The notes: generated by a model from the letters alone, not told the origin. A stretch of DNA of 64,000 bases from Ligustrum vulgare (GCA_963555705.1 OY743190.1:19227491-19291490); one strand, 5' to 3'; positions 42,242 through 54,240 are shown, counted from the stretch's first letter. Program-made: numbers and translations.

Positions 42242-43007
42242 TGTTATAAAATTAACTTACCTCAAGAGTTGGAAACGAAATCATCATTTGTCAAATGAAG
42301 AATCATGAACCAATCACATTAAAACATCCACTTGAAATCTTGGAAATTTTGATGGAAAAACGCCAAATAAAGGAATCAAATGAGAGGCTTAAACACGTGA
42401 TTAAATGTTTTCGTAAAAGTACATTTGCCTCCTCTCGGTCGAGATGCTAGAGGGCTTGATAGCAAATGGCTTTAGCGGATTAAACAAGCCTTCAAACTAA
42501 GTATTCATCTAGTACAAAGAATACATGGAAGAGAAACAAGAACAAATGAGAAATTGAGTTGAATCTCTTTGATTTTGGATCAACACTTGTTATGAATATG
42601 TTATTGAGTTGTATTTCTCTTTATCAACATCTCTATTTATAGACTTGGAAGTTCCATCCATGAATGGGTGCAAAGAACAAGTAAAAAGGTGCCCAAACAT
42701 GACAAAAGGTGCCAAAAATCAAACAACACAACGGTAAAAAATTTTACAGCGTGCAGTCGCGCGGTTCAAATTCGTGTCATCGCATGGTTATACCATTTAA
42801 TAAAATTTAATCTAACGTCAAAAATGACGTGTGATCGCATGGTATTTGTACAATGCGGTCACATGGTTTTCCGGATTTTGGATTACCTTTTCTTTTTCAC
42901 TTGTTTTCATGTTGATATAGATCCAAAATAATTCTTCAATTCATCTACATGGATTTTTTCTACCATAATCAATATTTGAACAACACATTGGAATTAAAAT
43001 CTCAACA
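42242..43007 (-). repeat. 3' LTR of the CACTA-hosting element
   Basis: It is 766 bp, close to 53358-54122 with visible point differences and small indels. It includes the repeated words 'gtcgcgcg', 'gatcgcatgg' and 'ggtcacatgg' near 42755-42860. Confidence 0.85.
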
Positions 43008-43665
43008 ATCCCCCACTTGTTCAAATATTCTCAAACAACTCAATTTAAACGGTATTATACATAAAATAAGGTATATTTCGATTTGAACCTTACCTTAGTG
43101 TAAACATTGCAAAGTATTATCGAAATTCCGAGTAGTCGAAGCCTTGAACCCATTATTCCATGTGATAGTACCAGCAACATCACACACATAACACTCAAGT
43201 TCTTTTGTTCCTCGCGTTAATGGCTTGCACCCATCCGATTCGCAAACTTTTCAGAAACTCCAAACTTTCCTTGAAGCGGCACCACTTCTAAGTTCATATA
43301 GGTGAAGTTCTTCTAATATCTTTGGTACATTTAGAGATACTTATAATATAGAACTTCATTAAGAGTTTTAATACTCAACCCTCCAACTGTAACAACCAAC
43401 ACTTTTAATCTAGAATGGGGTATGTTGTGATAAAGTGTTGACACTATCCACTTATCAAATGACTTATTGTTACCCTTTGAACCCAAGGTATACCTGTTAG
43501 TATAATCAAGTAGGTTGTCATCATTGGTGGATCTTTTATAATGGAGTTTCACCCCATTCTACTCGATTACATTCTTATATTTTTTCATAAGATATTAAAT
43601 CAAGTTTTACTCAACTTTTCACAAGTTATTGAATCACTATTTGATTCAATTTTATATGTTTGTGT
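43008..43665 (-). other. internal region of the CACTA-hosting element (left part)
   Basis: It starts with the polypurine tract (minus AGTGGGGGAT). The rest is non-coding and AT-rich. It ends at the CACTA target duplication tgt (43663-43665). Confidence 0.65.
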
Positions 43666-43679
43666 CACTACAACAAAGT

Positions 43680-44000
43680 TAGCCTTTTACGGCGTGCATT
43701 GCATGCCGTAAAATCATTTTTACGGCGTGCAGCCGCACGCCGTACAAAGTCACGCCGTAAAAATTTACGGCGTACAAAATCGCATGCCGTAATTACATTT
43801 CACGGCGTGCATTTTTGTACGCCGTGAACTGTTACGGCGTGCATTTATGCACGCCGTGAAATGTAATTACGGCATGCGATTTTGCACGCCGTAAACTAGG
43901 ATTTTAACGGCGTGCATTTTTTACGTCGTGAAATGTAATTACGGCGTGCATGTCTGCGCGCCGTATTTATTTACGGCATGCTATTTTGCACGCCGTAAAC
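43680..44000. repeat. CACTA subterminal repeat array, left
   Basis: A dozen or so direct and inverted copies of 'ttacggcgtgc' and 'gcacgccgtaa', some as facing pairs that form perfect short stems, lie next to the terminal inverted repeat. Confidence 0.85.
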
Positions 44001-44415
44001 TAGGATTTTATTTTTTTAAAAAAAAATTCTATAAATTATAATTCCAAAAATCCTATAATAATAAAACAAAAACACATTAATGCATATATAATCAATAAAC
44101 GTGATTTCGATAAACAAACAATATCATAGTAAGATTCAACACAATATACAAAAAAATTGATATCACATAACCTACTCAAAAATCTAGATAGGAATTAATG
44201 TCAAAAGTCTATAGACAACTACTTCAAAATAAACTTAAAATGTCGTAAAAAATAAAAGTATCCATATCGAAGCTTCTTCTTTGACCAATAGTGCCATGTC
44301 AAAAATAATCAACTTCCTGCAAATCACATAAGTAATAAATTTATAATTAATAAATTTATAATTATAATATCAAAAGTATATCAAAAAGTGAAACATACCT
44401 TTGTTGTTAGTTCAA

Positions 44416-45389
44416 CTAATCCACTTCAATGTACCTAATTGACCATGCAATTGTACTTCCTAATGCATCTTCAAGAAGAAAAAGCTCATGTGTAGGACGA
44501 TATAAACTGACATTATCAATCACTTCAATAATCCAGACTTTCCAACATTCATTACCAAGGGGTACATGATGCACTAAATCATTTGGATTTGTGGATGCGA
44601 TTTCACCTTTTGCAACAACATCACCTTTCCCAAACCAAGATAACAATTTGCATTTCTTAGTTTGAAGGCTATCTAAACCATTCAAACCTTTGTCTCTAGG
44701 CTGTAAAATTAACATCAAATTGTACGATTGGTTATTTTGAATATAAAAAGTCTATGTAATATAAGATAACATTCACTAATTATAGTTTTCCACTTACATT
44801 ATCTTCTTGTACTGCACTTTTGCCCTTCATTTGAAATAAAGCTTTTAATTCTTTAATTTCCTCTCTCAAATCTTGGAGTTGAGATTGCACATTATGATTA
44901 TGCACCAAAGCATTCAACTTTGAAGGAGTCGCACCAAAACCAAGACCTCTTACACGTCCCTTACGTTCTGGACCAAGTACTTTTGCAACGCCATCATCTT
45001 TTAGAGAGTGTTTGCTTGGAGAGTTCACCGTTTCTGAACATGCTTTTATTTTTTGCTGATATTACGAAACAAATTAATTCATTAAACTTAAATAAATATA
45101 AACTTTGAATATATCTTAAAAAAATAACATAGTCAAAATTTACCAGTGTTTCTCCAACTAATTCATTAATTGGTTCACCATTTCTCCGTGTGTGTCCTCG
45201 AATGTACACATCATCTCTAGTAATGGAATCAGGGTCTTCACTTTCAACACGCTGCAATTTTTTTACACATTTTATATATGCGATATTTGTAGACATAATT
45301 TTTCAAACAAATTTAGCATTTTTTTACCAATTCAGCTTCTAAGCGAGCAAAACCCTTTCTACTCGTTGTATGTATTATGGTTTGACTAG
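44416..45389 (-). pseudogene. CACTA transposase gene, 3' exons
   Basis: Minus-strand pieces at 45296-44994, 45028-44780 and 44718-44416 in different frames are separated by likely introns. Recognisable: DPDSITRDDVYIRGHTRRNG, GPERKGRVRGLGFGATPSKL, then a coiled coil (LQDLREEIKELKALFQMKG). The GRVRG-G...TP motif and the coiled coil are common at the C-terminus of plant En/Spm transposases. The last piece (VWIIEVIDNVSLYRPTHELFL) is not assigned. Confidence 0.6.
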
Positions 45390-45851
45390 CCCTCATCTTT
45401 TTGAATATTTCACTCTTTTCCTGAAAAATCAATAACAAGTTATGACCATTCACAAAGAACATTTTAACTCAAATGCATGCATTAAAAAAAGACCTACTGA
45501 ATATTAAAATTGTCATTTTTCTATTATAAATTTTACAAAAATTTCGGCAGAATCTCCCCTACAAATTGGACTTAGCAAACCTATAGAGGGACATCACAAT
45601 ACTATAAACAATCAACACTTAACCACAATGATTCAAAACACCAACCATAGCTCAATCAAACTCCAACGTCATCAACTACTCCAAAAACAATCTCCAACTC
45701 CTCAACGTAACAAATAAAATCCGAACAATAGAATTTAAATCAACATGCAATCCAATAATTGAATGAACAGGCGAATAAATAAATAACTAATGGAAAACTA
45801 CATAAATAGTCCAACAATAGTGCTTCAACTAAATAAGTCATATTCAACATA
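45390..45851. other. probable intron of CACTA transposase gene
   Basis: AT-rich non-coding sequence lies between the piece ending in EAELV (about 45330) and the Transposase_24 piece. Nothing else is seen. Confidence 0.4.
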
Positions 45852-46563
45852 TTAAAGAACTTGTTGTTTTCGAGTGAAGCAATGGACGCTTACCTTGTAT
45901 GGTTGAGAATTGCGTTCTTTGACAAATGCTTGCCATTCTTCCATTGAATTAACATTATCGGGCTTGAGGAGAGCAGCAGCTCTTGTTATGCCATCTGTCA
46001 TTCCTAAGTTATTGATTGCTTTAAGAACATTAGATCTATGATCTCGCCAATGCTTTCCAAGTTTTTGCATGATGTACTTTCTATGACAATTATCAACGTC
46101 AAACTTTTGCTGCATCAAAATAGACATCATTAATAGTAATTTCACTTAAATTATATATGTGAAATATGTGAATTGAAGTTATTGTCACCTGCACATGCTC
46201 CCATATGTCATCAAGAAAACTTCCGTTGATATATTTCCAACTTTTCCATGTAATTGGTATAAGTTCTCTTGCAGTTGTTCCAAGAAATGACGATAGCTTA
46301 TTTGAACCTTTACAAATTGGCTGACCTCTTTCATAAAACTCTATAGTTAACTTTGTACCCTTCCCCCTATTGAGACAATTCACTTTCGCTCGACCTCTTC
46401 CCTTATTTCCCTTTTCAGTATTGCTAGGTTGGAGTTCAACATCATGTTGCAAATAATTTTCTTGTATTTCTGGAACAGAATTAGAACCTCCTTCTGATAT
46501 TCTTATACTTTCATTTCCTTCTCTTGTTGCAGCAGCAATTGAAGCCTTTCTAGCTCGTTTCAA
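45852..46563 (-). pseudogene. CACTA transposase, Transposase_24 (Ptta/En/Spm) region
   Basis: Two minus-strand frames. 46563-46099 begins with a basic low-complexity part, then KGTKLTIEFYERGQPICKG, KLSSFLGTTARELIPITWKS, DDIWEHVQVT. 46145-45852 continues KFDVDNCHRKYIMQKLGKHW, RDHRSNVLKAINNLG, EEWQAFVKERNS. These match the plant En/Spm transposase domain (DNA-binding subunit type). The frame change between them is probably an intron (about 46113-46190). Confidence 0.75.
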
Positions 46564-46823
46564 TTTTTTACTTCCTTGATTAGATGACTGTATTAAACAA
46601 ATAAGATAAAACTCATTTACTCAAAAACAAAAAGAACCATATATATATATATATATCTAAGTTGAGAACTTACTTCACCAGGATATGTCATCTTATGGCC
46701 ACTTATATGAACATCAACATCCACAAAACTCAACTTTCATCATTTATATCTACAAATAAAGGAAGACAAACTGGAATTAGATATATTAGCATCTACGTAA
46801 TGTCACATAAATTTAAAATTAAA

Positions 46824-47510
46824 CTAATTAATAAAGAATCTTGAAGATATACAATTACCATTTTCAATATCAATGCCCTCACAATCATGTCTTACACAAC
46901 CTTCATCTTCAACAATAATATCAAGTTGTAATACATCTAATGTGGTTGGAGTATAAGCCTCTTCATCAAAATTTTCTAATTCATGAAATCCTCTAGGAGG
47001 TGCCTTTAATACAATATACCAATTAGATGTATCGCTTTCTCTAGAATAAAAAACTTGTTTTGCTTGTGATGCTAAAATAAATGGATCTCTTTCAAATTGA
47101 TGTTGTCCTCTATGAAGATTTACCAACGTAAATCCTTCTTCAATCTTGACTCCACTGTCTATATTTGCCCAATCACAATGAAACACAGGAACTTTAAAAC
47201 TATGATAGTCTAGTAAAATTATGTCTCTTATCACCCCATAATAAGAAATTTTACCAACTACATGACTTGTATCCTTCACACTAGATCGACAAATAGTTTG
47301 TGCTTCAATAGAAACACCACTATTTTGTGTACTTCTACTAACATCGATTGTATGAAATCGATGCCCATTGATAATATAACCAGAATATGACATCACATCA
47401 CATCTAGGTCGACGTGAAAGCCACTTCAATGTACTTGACATGTTACAGCTGTCTTGTTTGCCTTTTTCAGCAAACCAAGATGTAAACTTTGGTGGAATTT
47501 CAGAAAACAA
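46824..47510 (-). pseudogene. CACTA transposase, DUF4216 region, cut by LINE
   Basis: It is open for 228 codons: SYSGYIINGHRFHTIDVSRS, TQNSGVSIEAQ, YYGVIRDIILLDYHSFKVPV, FHCDWANIDSGVK, PFILASQAKQVFYSRES. This is the DUF4216 domain that follows the TNP2 catalytic domain in plant CACTA proteins. It stops abruptly upstream (near 47505), where LINE sequence begins. The DDE-type TNP2 core and DUF4218 are not in the window. Confidence 0.8.
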
Positions 47511-49140
47511 GACTCCCTTTGGGCATGGGCTTTAAAATCCAAATATAGTAATGGAGTTCATTCTACCAGTGTGAATACCAGAATGCAGGACTCCCCAATA
47601 TGGAAGAGGATGTTAGTGACCAGACAAACAAATAATGGAACCAAATATAGCTTGGAAAGTGGGGGAATGAAAAATTGACGTGTTCAAGGAACAATGGCTA
47701 CATTCTGGAATTATTGATATCACTTTTCGACAAACTGACATCAACAAGAAATATATCTATGGACTATGAATATAGAAAAGAGGGTGAATGGGATAAGGAT
47801 AAACTGTTGATTGATCTTCCTATGCATATTGTTAAGGAAAGTTGTGAAATCCCAATAACTTCTAAAGCTGACACTATGTACTGGAAATAGAGCTTTGATG
47901 GAAAGTTCTCCAACAAAACTTGTATTGAGTTGCTCAGACATAAAAGAACCAGAAAACTGAGTCTTATATATGTCTGGAACTCAGCTGTACCTCCTAAAAT
48001 TTCTATACTTGTTTGGAGGCTTTGGAAGAACTGAATACCTGTGGATGAAGTGTTGCAAACCAAGTACGGTATCCAACTGCCCTCAAAATGCCAATGCTAT
48101 CATGATATTGAGACGATTAACCATGTTTTTATTCATGGGAAAATAGCAAAGGAAGCTTGGAGTCATCACTTTGTTGAAAAAGTAGGTGTTATTATTAAAG
48201 ATAATTGCAGTCATCCTATGCAAATACTTTGGGACTGGATTCTGGAGAAAAAGGATAGGCCTGGGACACCTCAATCCATCTTACGTCTTATTGTTTTTTG
48301 GTTTCTTTGGAGAGAAAAAAACGCGGCAAAACAGAACGGAATCAAAATGCAGGCAAGGAGAGTCGTTTCTAGGATTAATGTCCTTGTCTTTTCTTTATCT
48401 AATATCTTGAAAGGAGAAGCCACAAAGAAAAATATCTATCCAACTATTGTGTATTGGGAAAAGCTTAAGGATACTTGGGTAAAATTAAATACAGATTGAT
48501 CCTTGAAAAATGATAACCAAGCAGCTGGAGGGGGAATTCTGAGAAATAACAAGGGTGAAGCAATCTGGGCTTTTAAAGATTTTTATGGGAGGGTGTTCTA
48601 TCCTTGAAGTTGAGCTAAAGGCAGTTGATACTGGACTACAAATGTGCTGGAACTGAAATTATACCAAAGTATGGGTTGAGATGGATTCAAAGGCAGCTTA
48701 TCAACTATGTATTCAATTAGGAAAGGGACCATTTGAGATACAATAAAATTTGGAATCAATTCATCAGCATGCTGAAGCCATGGAAATAAGGTTGTCTCAT
48801 ATTTGGAGAGAAGTAAATAAGGCGGTGGATTGGCTTGCAAACAAAGGATATTATGATAGAGGATTTGAAATTCTAGAAGTTGGAAACTTGCAAGGTCCGA
48901 TAACAGGAATTCTTAAATTAGATAAGATTGGATTAGGAAATATTAGAATGTCTAAATAATTTTGACTTGATATGGTATCTAAACTGTATGCATTGTTTGT
49001 TGTTTTTTGTAGCAGTTTCGATTTGTAAATGGGAGCAGTAATCCTTAAGTCCATGCTAGCATATAAGATTGCATTGATAGTATTTGAAGGTAAGATTCTT
49101 ACATCCCCCTTCATTGTAATCTTGTTTGATTTGAAATAAA
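47505..49140 (+). mobile_element. 5'-truncated LINE (L1-type) 3' end
   Basis: The + strand reads in broken frames: DSLWAWALKSKYSNG, SPIWKRML; then LSLIYVWNSAVPPKISILVW with a zinc-binding RT module CQCYHDIETINHVFIHG (48100-48150); then LRLIVFWFLWREKNAAKQNG and an RNase H start VKLNTD, stop, GGGILRNNKGEAIWAF (about 48476-48570); later VWVEMDSKAAYQL and VNKAVDWLANKG. This is the C-terminal RT zinc-binding plus RNase H part of plant L1 elements. Several stops interrupt it. The 3' flank is AT-rich with an 'aataaaa' near 49135. It is inserted in the CACTA transposase gene. Confidence 0.8.
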
Positions 49141-49734
49141 ATTTGTATCTCGCGCTTGAATTTTGAAGTTGAGATATTTTGTTAAAAACAAATAAATATA
49201 TAAGTACTCTAGTTATTGTCCAAAAATATCTCCCTTTAGTGTAATCACTTGCGCTGATAAGTTGGGAACATCACTCTAGATTCATTTATCTTTTTCTTTG
49301 ATTTATTTAAAATATATGTATATAACTAAATAATTAAAAGTAATTAAAAGTCTTTAAACAACAACCTTGCCCCTCTTCCACCACAGAATACAGACATGCA
49401 CATATAAGTGTAGGGGAGATATCCTCCACTTTTATTCATTTCTTGAGGTTTTTTATTCCTTCTGACTCTGCGAATTGGCCTTTCTAAGAATAAATAAATT
49501 ATTTGCTAGACAAGTAGTCAAACCTATATGTCCACTACTGTGTGACAACAAAGTATTCAGCACCTCATGAATTTCAGGTACGCTCATCACAAACGCGGTT
49601 GGAAACCAACATTTTTTCAAAGATTCTGTTTCCATTGTTCCTTTTTTCTTTTTACCCTGTTCTTCCAATGAAATGGAAGGGTTAGAATGAAAGTAAATTT
49701 ATCACCTACTTGTGCTTGCTTTCTTCTAATTCAG
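49141..49734. other. unassigned internal CACTA sequence
   Basis: No recognised domain. A 71-aa minus-strand frame (49668-49453) exists without motifs. The 3' end (ctaattcag at about 49726-49734) looks like an intron 3' splice site leading into the captured host segment. Confidence 0.4.
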
Positions 49735-50560
49735 GAATGCTGAGCGTGAGCCATCTCTTGTGCAACTTAGTTGGGGATTTAGATGGAAAAGAAATAGAAC
49801 ACTCGAGAGACGCATGAATAAAACTGATACTTTATTAGGACAACTCCACATGATGCATATCAAGCTCAAGCTCTTGCATCTATTTGCCAAGAATATGAAT
49901 GGCCTGAGGTAGTGGTTTTGTATGAAGACACAGATGATGGCTATCAATTTATTTCGTACCTAAATAAAGCATTCCAAGAAGTTGAACAAAAAATTGGTCA
50001 TAATTGGGTCATACGACGTCCGTTTTGGGCCCATAAGTACTTTTCGGAAAGGTCTCGACGAGCCGGAATAAACATTGTGTCCTTGGAGAGTGAAAGTGAG
50101 GTTATTAGCATATATGAGAAAGAGACTGATACAGACAGTGCTTCAAAAATGATTGAGTTGAGTGAGGGCATAATCCTTCAATTGGTACAAGTTCTGGAAA
50201 CCTGTGAGAAAGTGGGAGCCCGAATTAGAAGGTGTGTCAATGAAGCTTTAGAGAGAAATCCACCTGAATGGGCTAAGATAAGATTGGAGTAGTCTATCAG
50301 CAAAGAAGTGTACAAGGGTAATGCTTCAGGGCCAACTAAGGTGCTCTCTTCTTACCTAATCTATCAAACTTACATTTAAAAAATGCACTACTTAAAAGAC
50401 ATAATTGTTCTTGTCAATGCAAAAACCAGTTCTTACCATATAATGTACGTAATAAGGATAAGCTTTACTTAAATATTGTCTCTGTGTATTTGAATACAGA
50501 GAGCAGTTATCTCAGTTCTGGAGAATGTTGGCAATAGAAATTCAGTAACACCATTGGAAA
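49735..50560 (+). pseudogene. captured host-gene chimera: glutamate-receptor-like piece joined to chromatin-protein-like piece
   Basis: The + strand reads ALASICQEYEWPEVVVLYED, TDDGYQFISYLNKAFQEV (about 49865-49985), which resembles the amino-terminal receptor region of plant glutamate-receptor-like channels. From about 50060 it reads KETDTDSASKMIELSEGIIL, QLVQVLETCEKVGARIRRCV, NEALERNPPEWAKIRLE, stop (50290-50292), SISKEVYKGNASGPTK, then AVISVLENVGN after a likely retained intron (about 50339-50501). This second part resembles plant MBD9-like chromatin proteins. The intron and the stop indicate a genomic fragment without function. The MBD9 identity is from memory of motifs and needs a search. 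Confidence 0.55.
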
Positions 50561-50699
50561 AAACCATGGTTTTTACTGTTGTTGTCATTTCTATTCTATG
50601 AATACATATTCTTCAAAGGGTTGACACTGGGAAAACAATAAAGAGAGAGGGAAGCTGTGAAGTTAATTGGAACAGATGCAGAGGGAATTTATAGGTGCA

Positions 50700-50900
50700 A
50701 TGGAGAAGTTGACCAATCAGAATAAATTTTCGATAACTTATCAAAATTCAAAGCTATTAAAATATCCCAATCAGAATTCAAATTTCGATAACTCATCAAA
50801 ATATCCCAATCAAGCAATCAAAATTCGATAACTTATCAAAATATCCCAATCAGAATAAATTTTCGTTCAGTAATTCAAAGCTACCACATTCAAAAATTTC
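50700..50900. repeat. short tandem repeats in CACTA
   Basis: Four or so diverged units combine 'ttcgataacttatcaaaat' with 'atcccaatcagaat'. No coding value. Confidence 0.75.
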
Positions 50901-50997
50901 GTTCATCTGAATAAAACAGGGAGAAGGGAAGGATGATGACTGACCTTAGACCAAAATTTTAGCAACTGCCCTAAAAATTCAGCAACTACCCTCGAGA

Positions 50998-51120
50998 ATG
51001 GAAGCTATTGATGCCTTGAAAACTCTCCTCCAGCAAAAACTCGAGGTGGGTATTATCCTCTCAGCCCGAACTCGAAAACAACTAATGGAAATTCTTGATT
51101 GGGTCACCACCGTGCAATAG
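50998..51120 (+). CDS. small ORF near CACTA right end (40 aa)
   Basis: MEAIDALKTLLQQKLEVGII... to TAG; a compact helical peptide, in the only GC-balanced part of this end. It could be the first exon of an element-encoded or captured gene. No family recognised. Confidence 0.25.
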   Translation: MEAIDALKTLLQQKLEVGIILSARTRKQLMEILDWVTTVQ

Positions 51121-51299
51121 GTCCAGCGTCCTGAAGAAGATTCGGTTGAAGAAGAGGTTTGAAGAAGAAATAGATTGGCGGCTTTGGCTTGGGAGCGTTT
51201 TTAGGTTTTGGCTTCTGTGAAGAAAAGAAGAACTAAGAAAGCGGGAAGGAAAAGAAAATAGCGCCCTATTTTTTCATCCAAGTTTGGTGATTTTAGGCA

Positions 51300-51515
51300 T
51301 TTTTCACGACGTGCGTAAATGCACGCCGTGAATAATTTTTACGGCGTGCAAATATGTACGCCGTGTTTTTTTTTTAATTTACGGGGTTTTGCTTTTACAC
51401 GCCTAAGGGTGATAATAAATGAAATTTTACGGCGTGCTTATCATGCACGCCGTAAAAGATATTCCTTTACGGCATTCATTTTATGAACGCCGTAAATTCA
51501 TGTCGTAAAAGGTCA
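51300..51515. repeat. CACTA subterminal repeat array, right
   Basis: Direct and inverted 'acggcgtgc' / 'gcacgccgt' words, for example around 51312-51335, 51340-51363 and 51430-51455, match the left array. Confidence 0.85.
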
Positions 51516-51526
51516 CTTTTGTTGTA

Positions 51527-51529
<3 letters not shown>

Positions 51530-51580
<51 letters not shown>

Positions 51581-53357
51581 TTTCACAATTATTTGACAAC
51601 ACTTGTCAAATATTTCGCAATATTTTGTAGTCTATTTTATGCACTTTATAGACTTCAAAATAATATTACTTAAACTTTATTTAAAGTTTAATCCTACTAC
51701 CCCCACACTTTTAGGGTAGACTTAAAATTATTCTTTCATTTAGTTGAAAGAACATAGCATCTCAATTTTATGAACAAAACTTTGTTCAATTAATGAATTA
51801 ATTGTCTTCTCAATGAGTACAATAAATATTCTTTAATTTGTTTGAATATTACCCCCACATTTTTGGATAAATATCAAACCTCTCAATTTTTATTTATTTA
51901 AGTGAATGATTCTCCTTTGTGAACCATAATGTTCAACAATAATTCATATTCACTTTTATGTTTCATATTATTACTCTCTATTAGTAATAATGTTTTTCGC
52001 ACATGATATCAATTATTGATATCAGCCATATAATCTCATATACTTCATAATTAATATATGAGGATAATAACCACAATTGATTATATATAATGGTTCAATA
52101 ATTTCTCAATTTTTTTCACTCAATTGAAAGAACACATTCATCTAAATTTAGATGGTTGAAAGTGGTCAACCCATATTTTGATTTTATTATCAAAATTATT
52201 TAATCGTTTTTCATTGATCACTTCTAGTATGACCATTGTAATAATCACAAAAAGTATAGAAAAATTCAATCTCATGTATTCACAATTATATGAGAATTCA
52301 CATATTTTCAATAATTGTTATGCATCTCTATGCATTAATAAAAGATACTTCATATAAGTATTTTATTTCAAAAGAGAAAAATACTTTAACGAATCTCAAT
52401 ATTAATCAATAAGTGTAGAGAGCACATATTTTCAATATCACACAAGTTATGCAACATGTACACTTACATGCTTTTTATATTTAGAACATCATACCATAAA
52501 GTAAAAATGGTATTACTAATAAGCATATGTTTTATTCACAAGATTCCATGTATTGAACAAAGTTCTAATAGAACTAATCACTTTGCACGTCAAAACAATT
52601 GCATGATCTCAATTTACAAACCAATTTATTTATTTAAACAATATGAATCTCAATAATGAGAAATCCCTCTACATTGTAAAGACATTATGCAAATCTAAGT
52701 CATGCTTCAATGGTTTCTGGATGAAAATTAATGATTATGAAAATACTATATATAACAATCTTCTTATCAAATCCCATTTAAAATTCAACTTCATACATTC
52801 ATAATAGTGCTTATACACAAAACCTGACAACACTTAAGTTGTCCCAGAAAAGCTTATGAAAACAAGTTTCACTTCACTTGGCAATTCAAACAATTTAGAG
52901 AACTTGTTTTAATGAATCCTCCATTCCAAATGAACATACAGAAGTTTTAAGAACAATCACATGCCATTTAGATATATTTTCCTTTCTTCTATTCAATTAA
53001 AATTTGCATACAGATGTTTGAAAAATAATCACACCGTTTCACAAATTTTATTTAGAATAAGATGCAACATCTATATCCAACGGTCTTCGAAATTTGAGAA
53101 AGGCGCTGAGAAACTGTAAGTTTATTTTTTAAACTGAAAGACACAACCTTTTATTTAATAATAACATGCATTCTCATGTTTTTCATGCATGGTGGATTTA
53201 GAATGCAGTAAAATGATTCATTTTTAATTTTCCGAATCATTCCAGTAAGTCTATATTTATGAAAATCATAATAGCGTTTCACTATTGATTTTGGTGGTAT
53301 CATGATTCGAGATTCAATAACAATTTTGACTCCATTGGTCAAAATGTACTTTTAGAT
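51530..53357 (-). other. internal region of the CACTA-hosting element (right part)
   Basis: It begins with the CACTA target duplication tgt, then a (TA)n microsatellite (51533-51578). The remaining ~1.8 kb is AT-rich and non-coding, with recurring 'tacccccacacttttagg'/'acccccacatttttgga' words (about 51698, 51852). No protein domain and no clear primer site. Confidence 0.6.
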
Positions 53358-54122
53358 TGTTATAAAATTAACTGACGTCAAGATTTGGAAATCATCATTT
53401 GTCAAATGAAGAATCACGAACCAATCACATTGAAACATCCACTTGAAATCTTGGAAATATGATGGAAAAACGCCAAATAAAGGAATCAAACGAGATGCTT
53501 GAACACGTGATTAAACGTTGTCCTAAAAGTACATTTGCCCCCTTTCGGTCAGGATGCTAAAGGGTTTGATAGCAAATGGCTTTAGAAAATTAAACAAGCC
53601 TTAATACCAAGTATTCATCTAGCACAAAGAATACATGGAAGAGGAATAAGAACAAATGTGAAATTGAGTTGAATATTTTTGATTTTGGATCAACACTTGT
53701 TATGAATATGTTATTGAACTGGATTTCTCTTTTTCAACATCTCTATTTATAGACTTGGAAGTTCCATCCATGAATGGGTGCAAAGAACAAGTCAAAAGGT
53801 GTCCAAACATGCCAAAAGGTGCTAAAAATCAAACAACACAACGGTAGGAAAATTTACACCGTGCGATCGCGCGATTCAAATCCGTGTTGTCGCATGGTTA
53901 TACCATTTAATAAAATTTAATCTGATGTCAAAAATTGATGTGTGATCGCATGGTATTTGTACCATGTGGTCGCATGGTTTTCTCATTTTGGCTTTCCTTT
54001 TCTTTTCTTTTTCACTTGTTTTCATGTTGATATAGATCCAAAATAATTCTTTAATCCATTTACATGGATTCTTTCTACCATAATCAATATTTGAACAACA
54101 CATTGGAATTAAAACTCCAACA
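53358..54122 (-). repeat. 5' LTR of the CACTA-hosting element
   Basis: It is 765 bp, TGTTATAAAATTAACTGACG...CTCCAACA, followed by TSD tctat. Confidence 0.85.
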
Positions 54123-54221
54123 TCTATTAAGCATGTATAAAAATTATGTTAGTATATATTATTCGAACATGAGATATTTGAGCATTTCTTATCTTATTAC
54201 CTATATAATAAGATTGAGGCC

Positions 54222-54240
54222 GGGGGGGGGGGGGGGGGGG
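54222..54240 (+). repeat. G19 homopolymer
   Basis: Nineteen consecutive G in otherwise AT-rich DNA. It may be real (G-quadruplex-prone) or a sequencing/assembly artefact. Confidence 0.8.

Larger units (their letters stand above)
43666..51529 (-). mobile_element. CACTA (En/Spm) transposon, 7.86 kb, with captured host sequence
   Basis: The left end is CACTACAACAAAGTTAGCC. The right end is the inverse, CACTACAACAAAAGTGACC on the minus strand. The TSD is tgt (43663-43665, 51530-51532). Both ends carry arrays of 'ttacggcgtgc'/'gcacgccgtaa' (43680-44000; 51300-51515), the subterminal repeats bound by CACTA transposase. The left half holds a minus-strand transposase gene (DUF4216, Transposase_24 and a C-terminal part) whose upstream catalytic region is missing. 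A LINE and a host-gene chimera fill the right half. Probably immobile on its own. Confidence 0.9.
42242..54122 (-). mobile_element. non-coding LTR element hosting a CACTA transposon
   Basis: The LTRs are 42242-43007 (766 bp) and 53358-54122 (765 bp), TGTTATAAAA...CAACA, flanked by TSD tctat (42237-42241, 54123-54127). A minus-strand PPT next to the left LTR (43008-43017) and minus-strand TATA boxes in both LTRs (about 42633-42642 and 53742-53751) set the orientation. Removing the CACTA leaves about 2.5 kb of internal sequence with no gag or pol. No initiator-Met primer site is visible next to the right LTR. It is a non-autonomous element of unclear superfamily. Confidence 0.8.

Noticed and set aside
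53280..53310. 'ggtatcatgattcgag' as primer binding site of the CACTA-hosting element
   Set aside because: It is on the wrong strand and about 60 bases from the LTR, with poor match to initiator Met tRNA.
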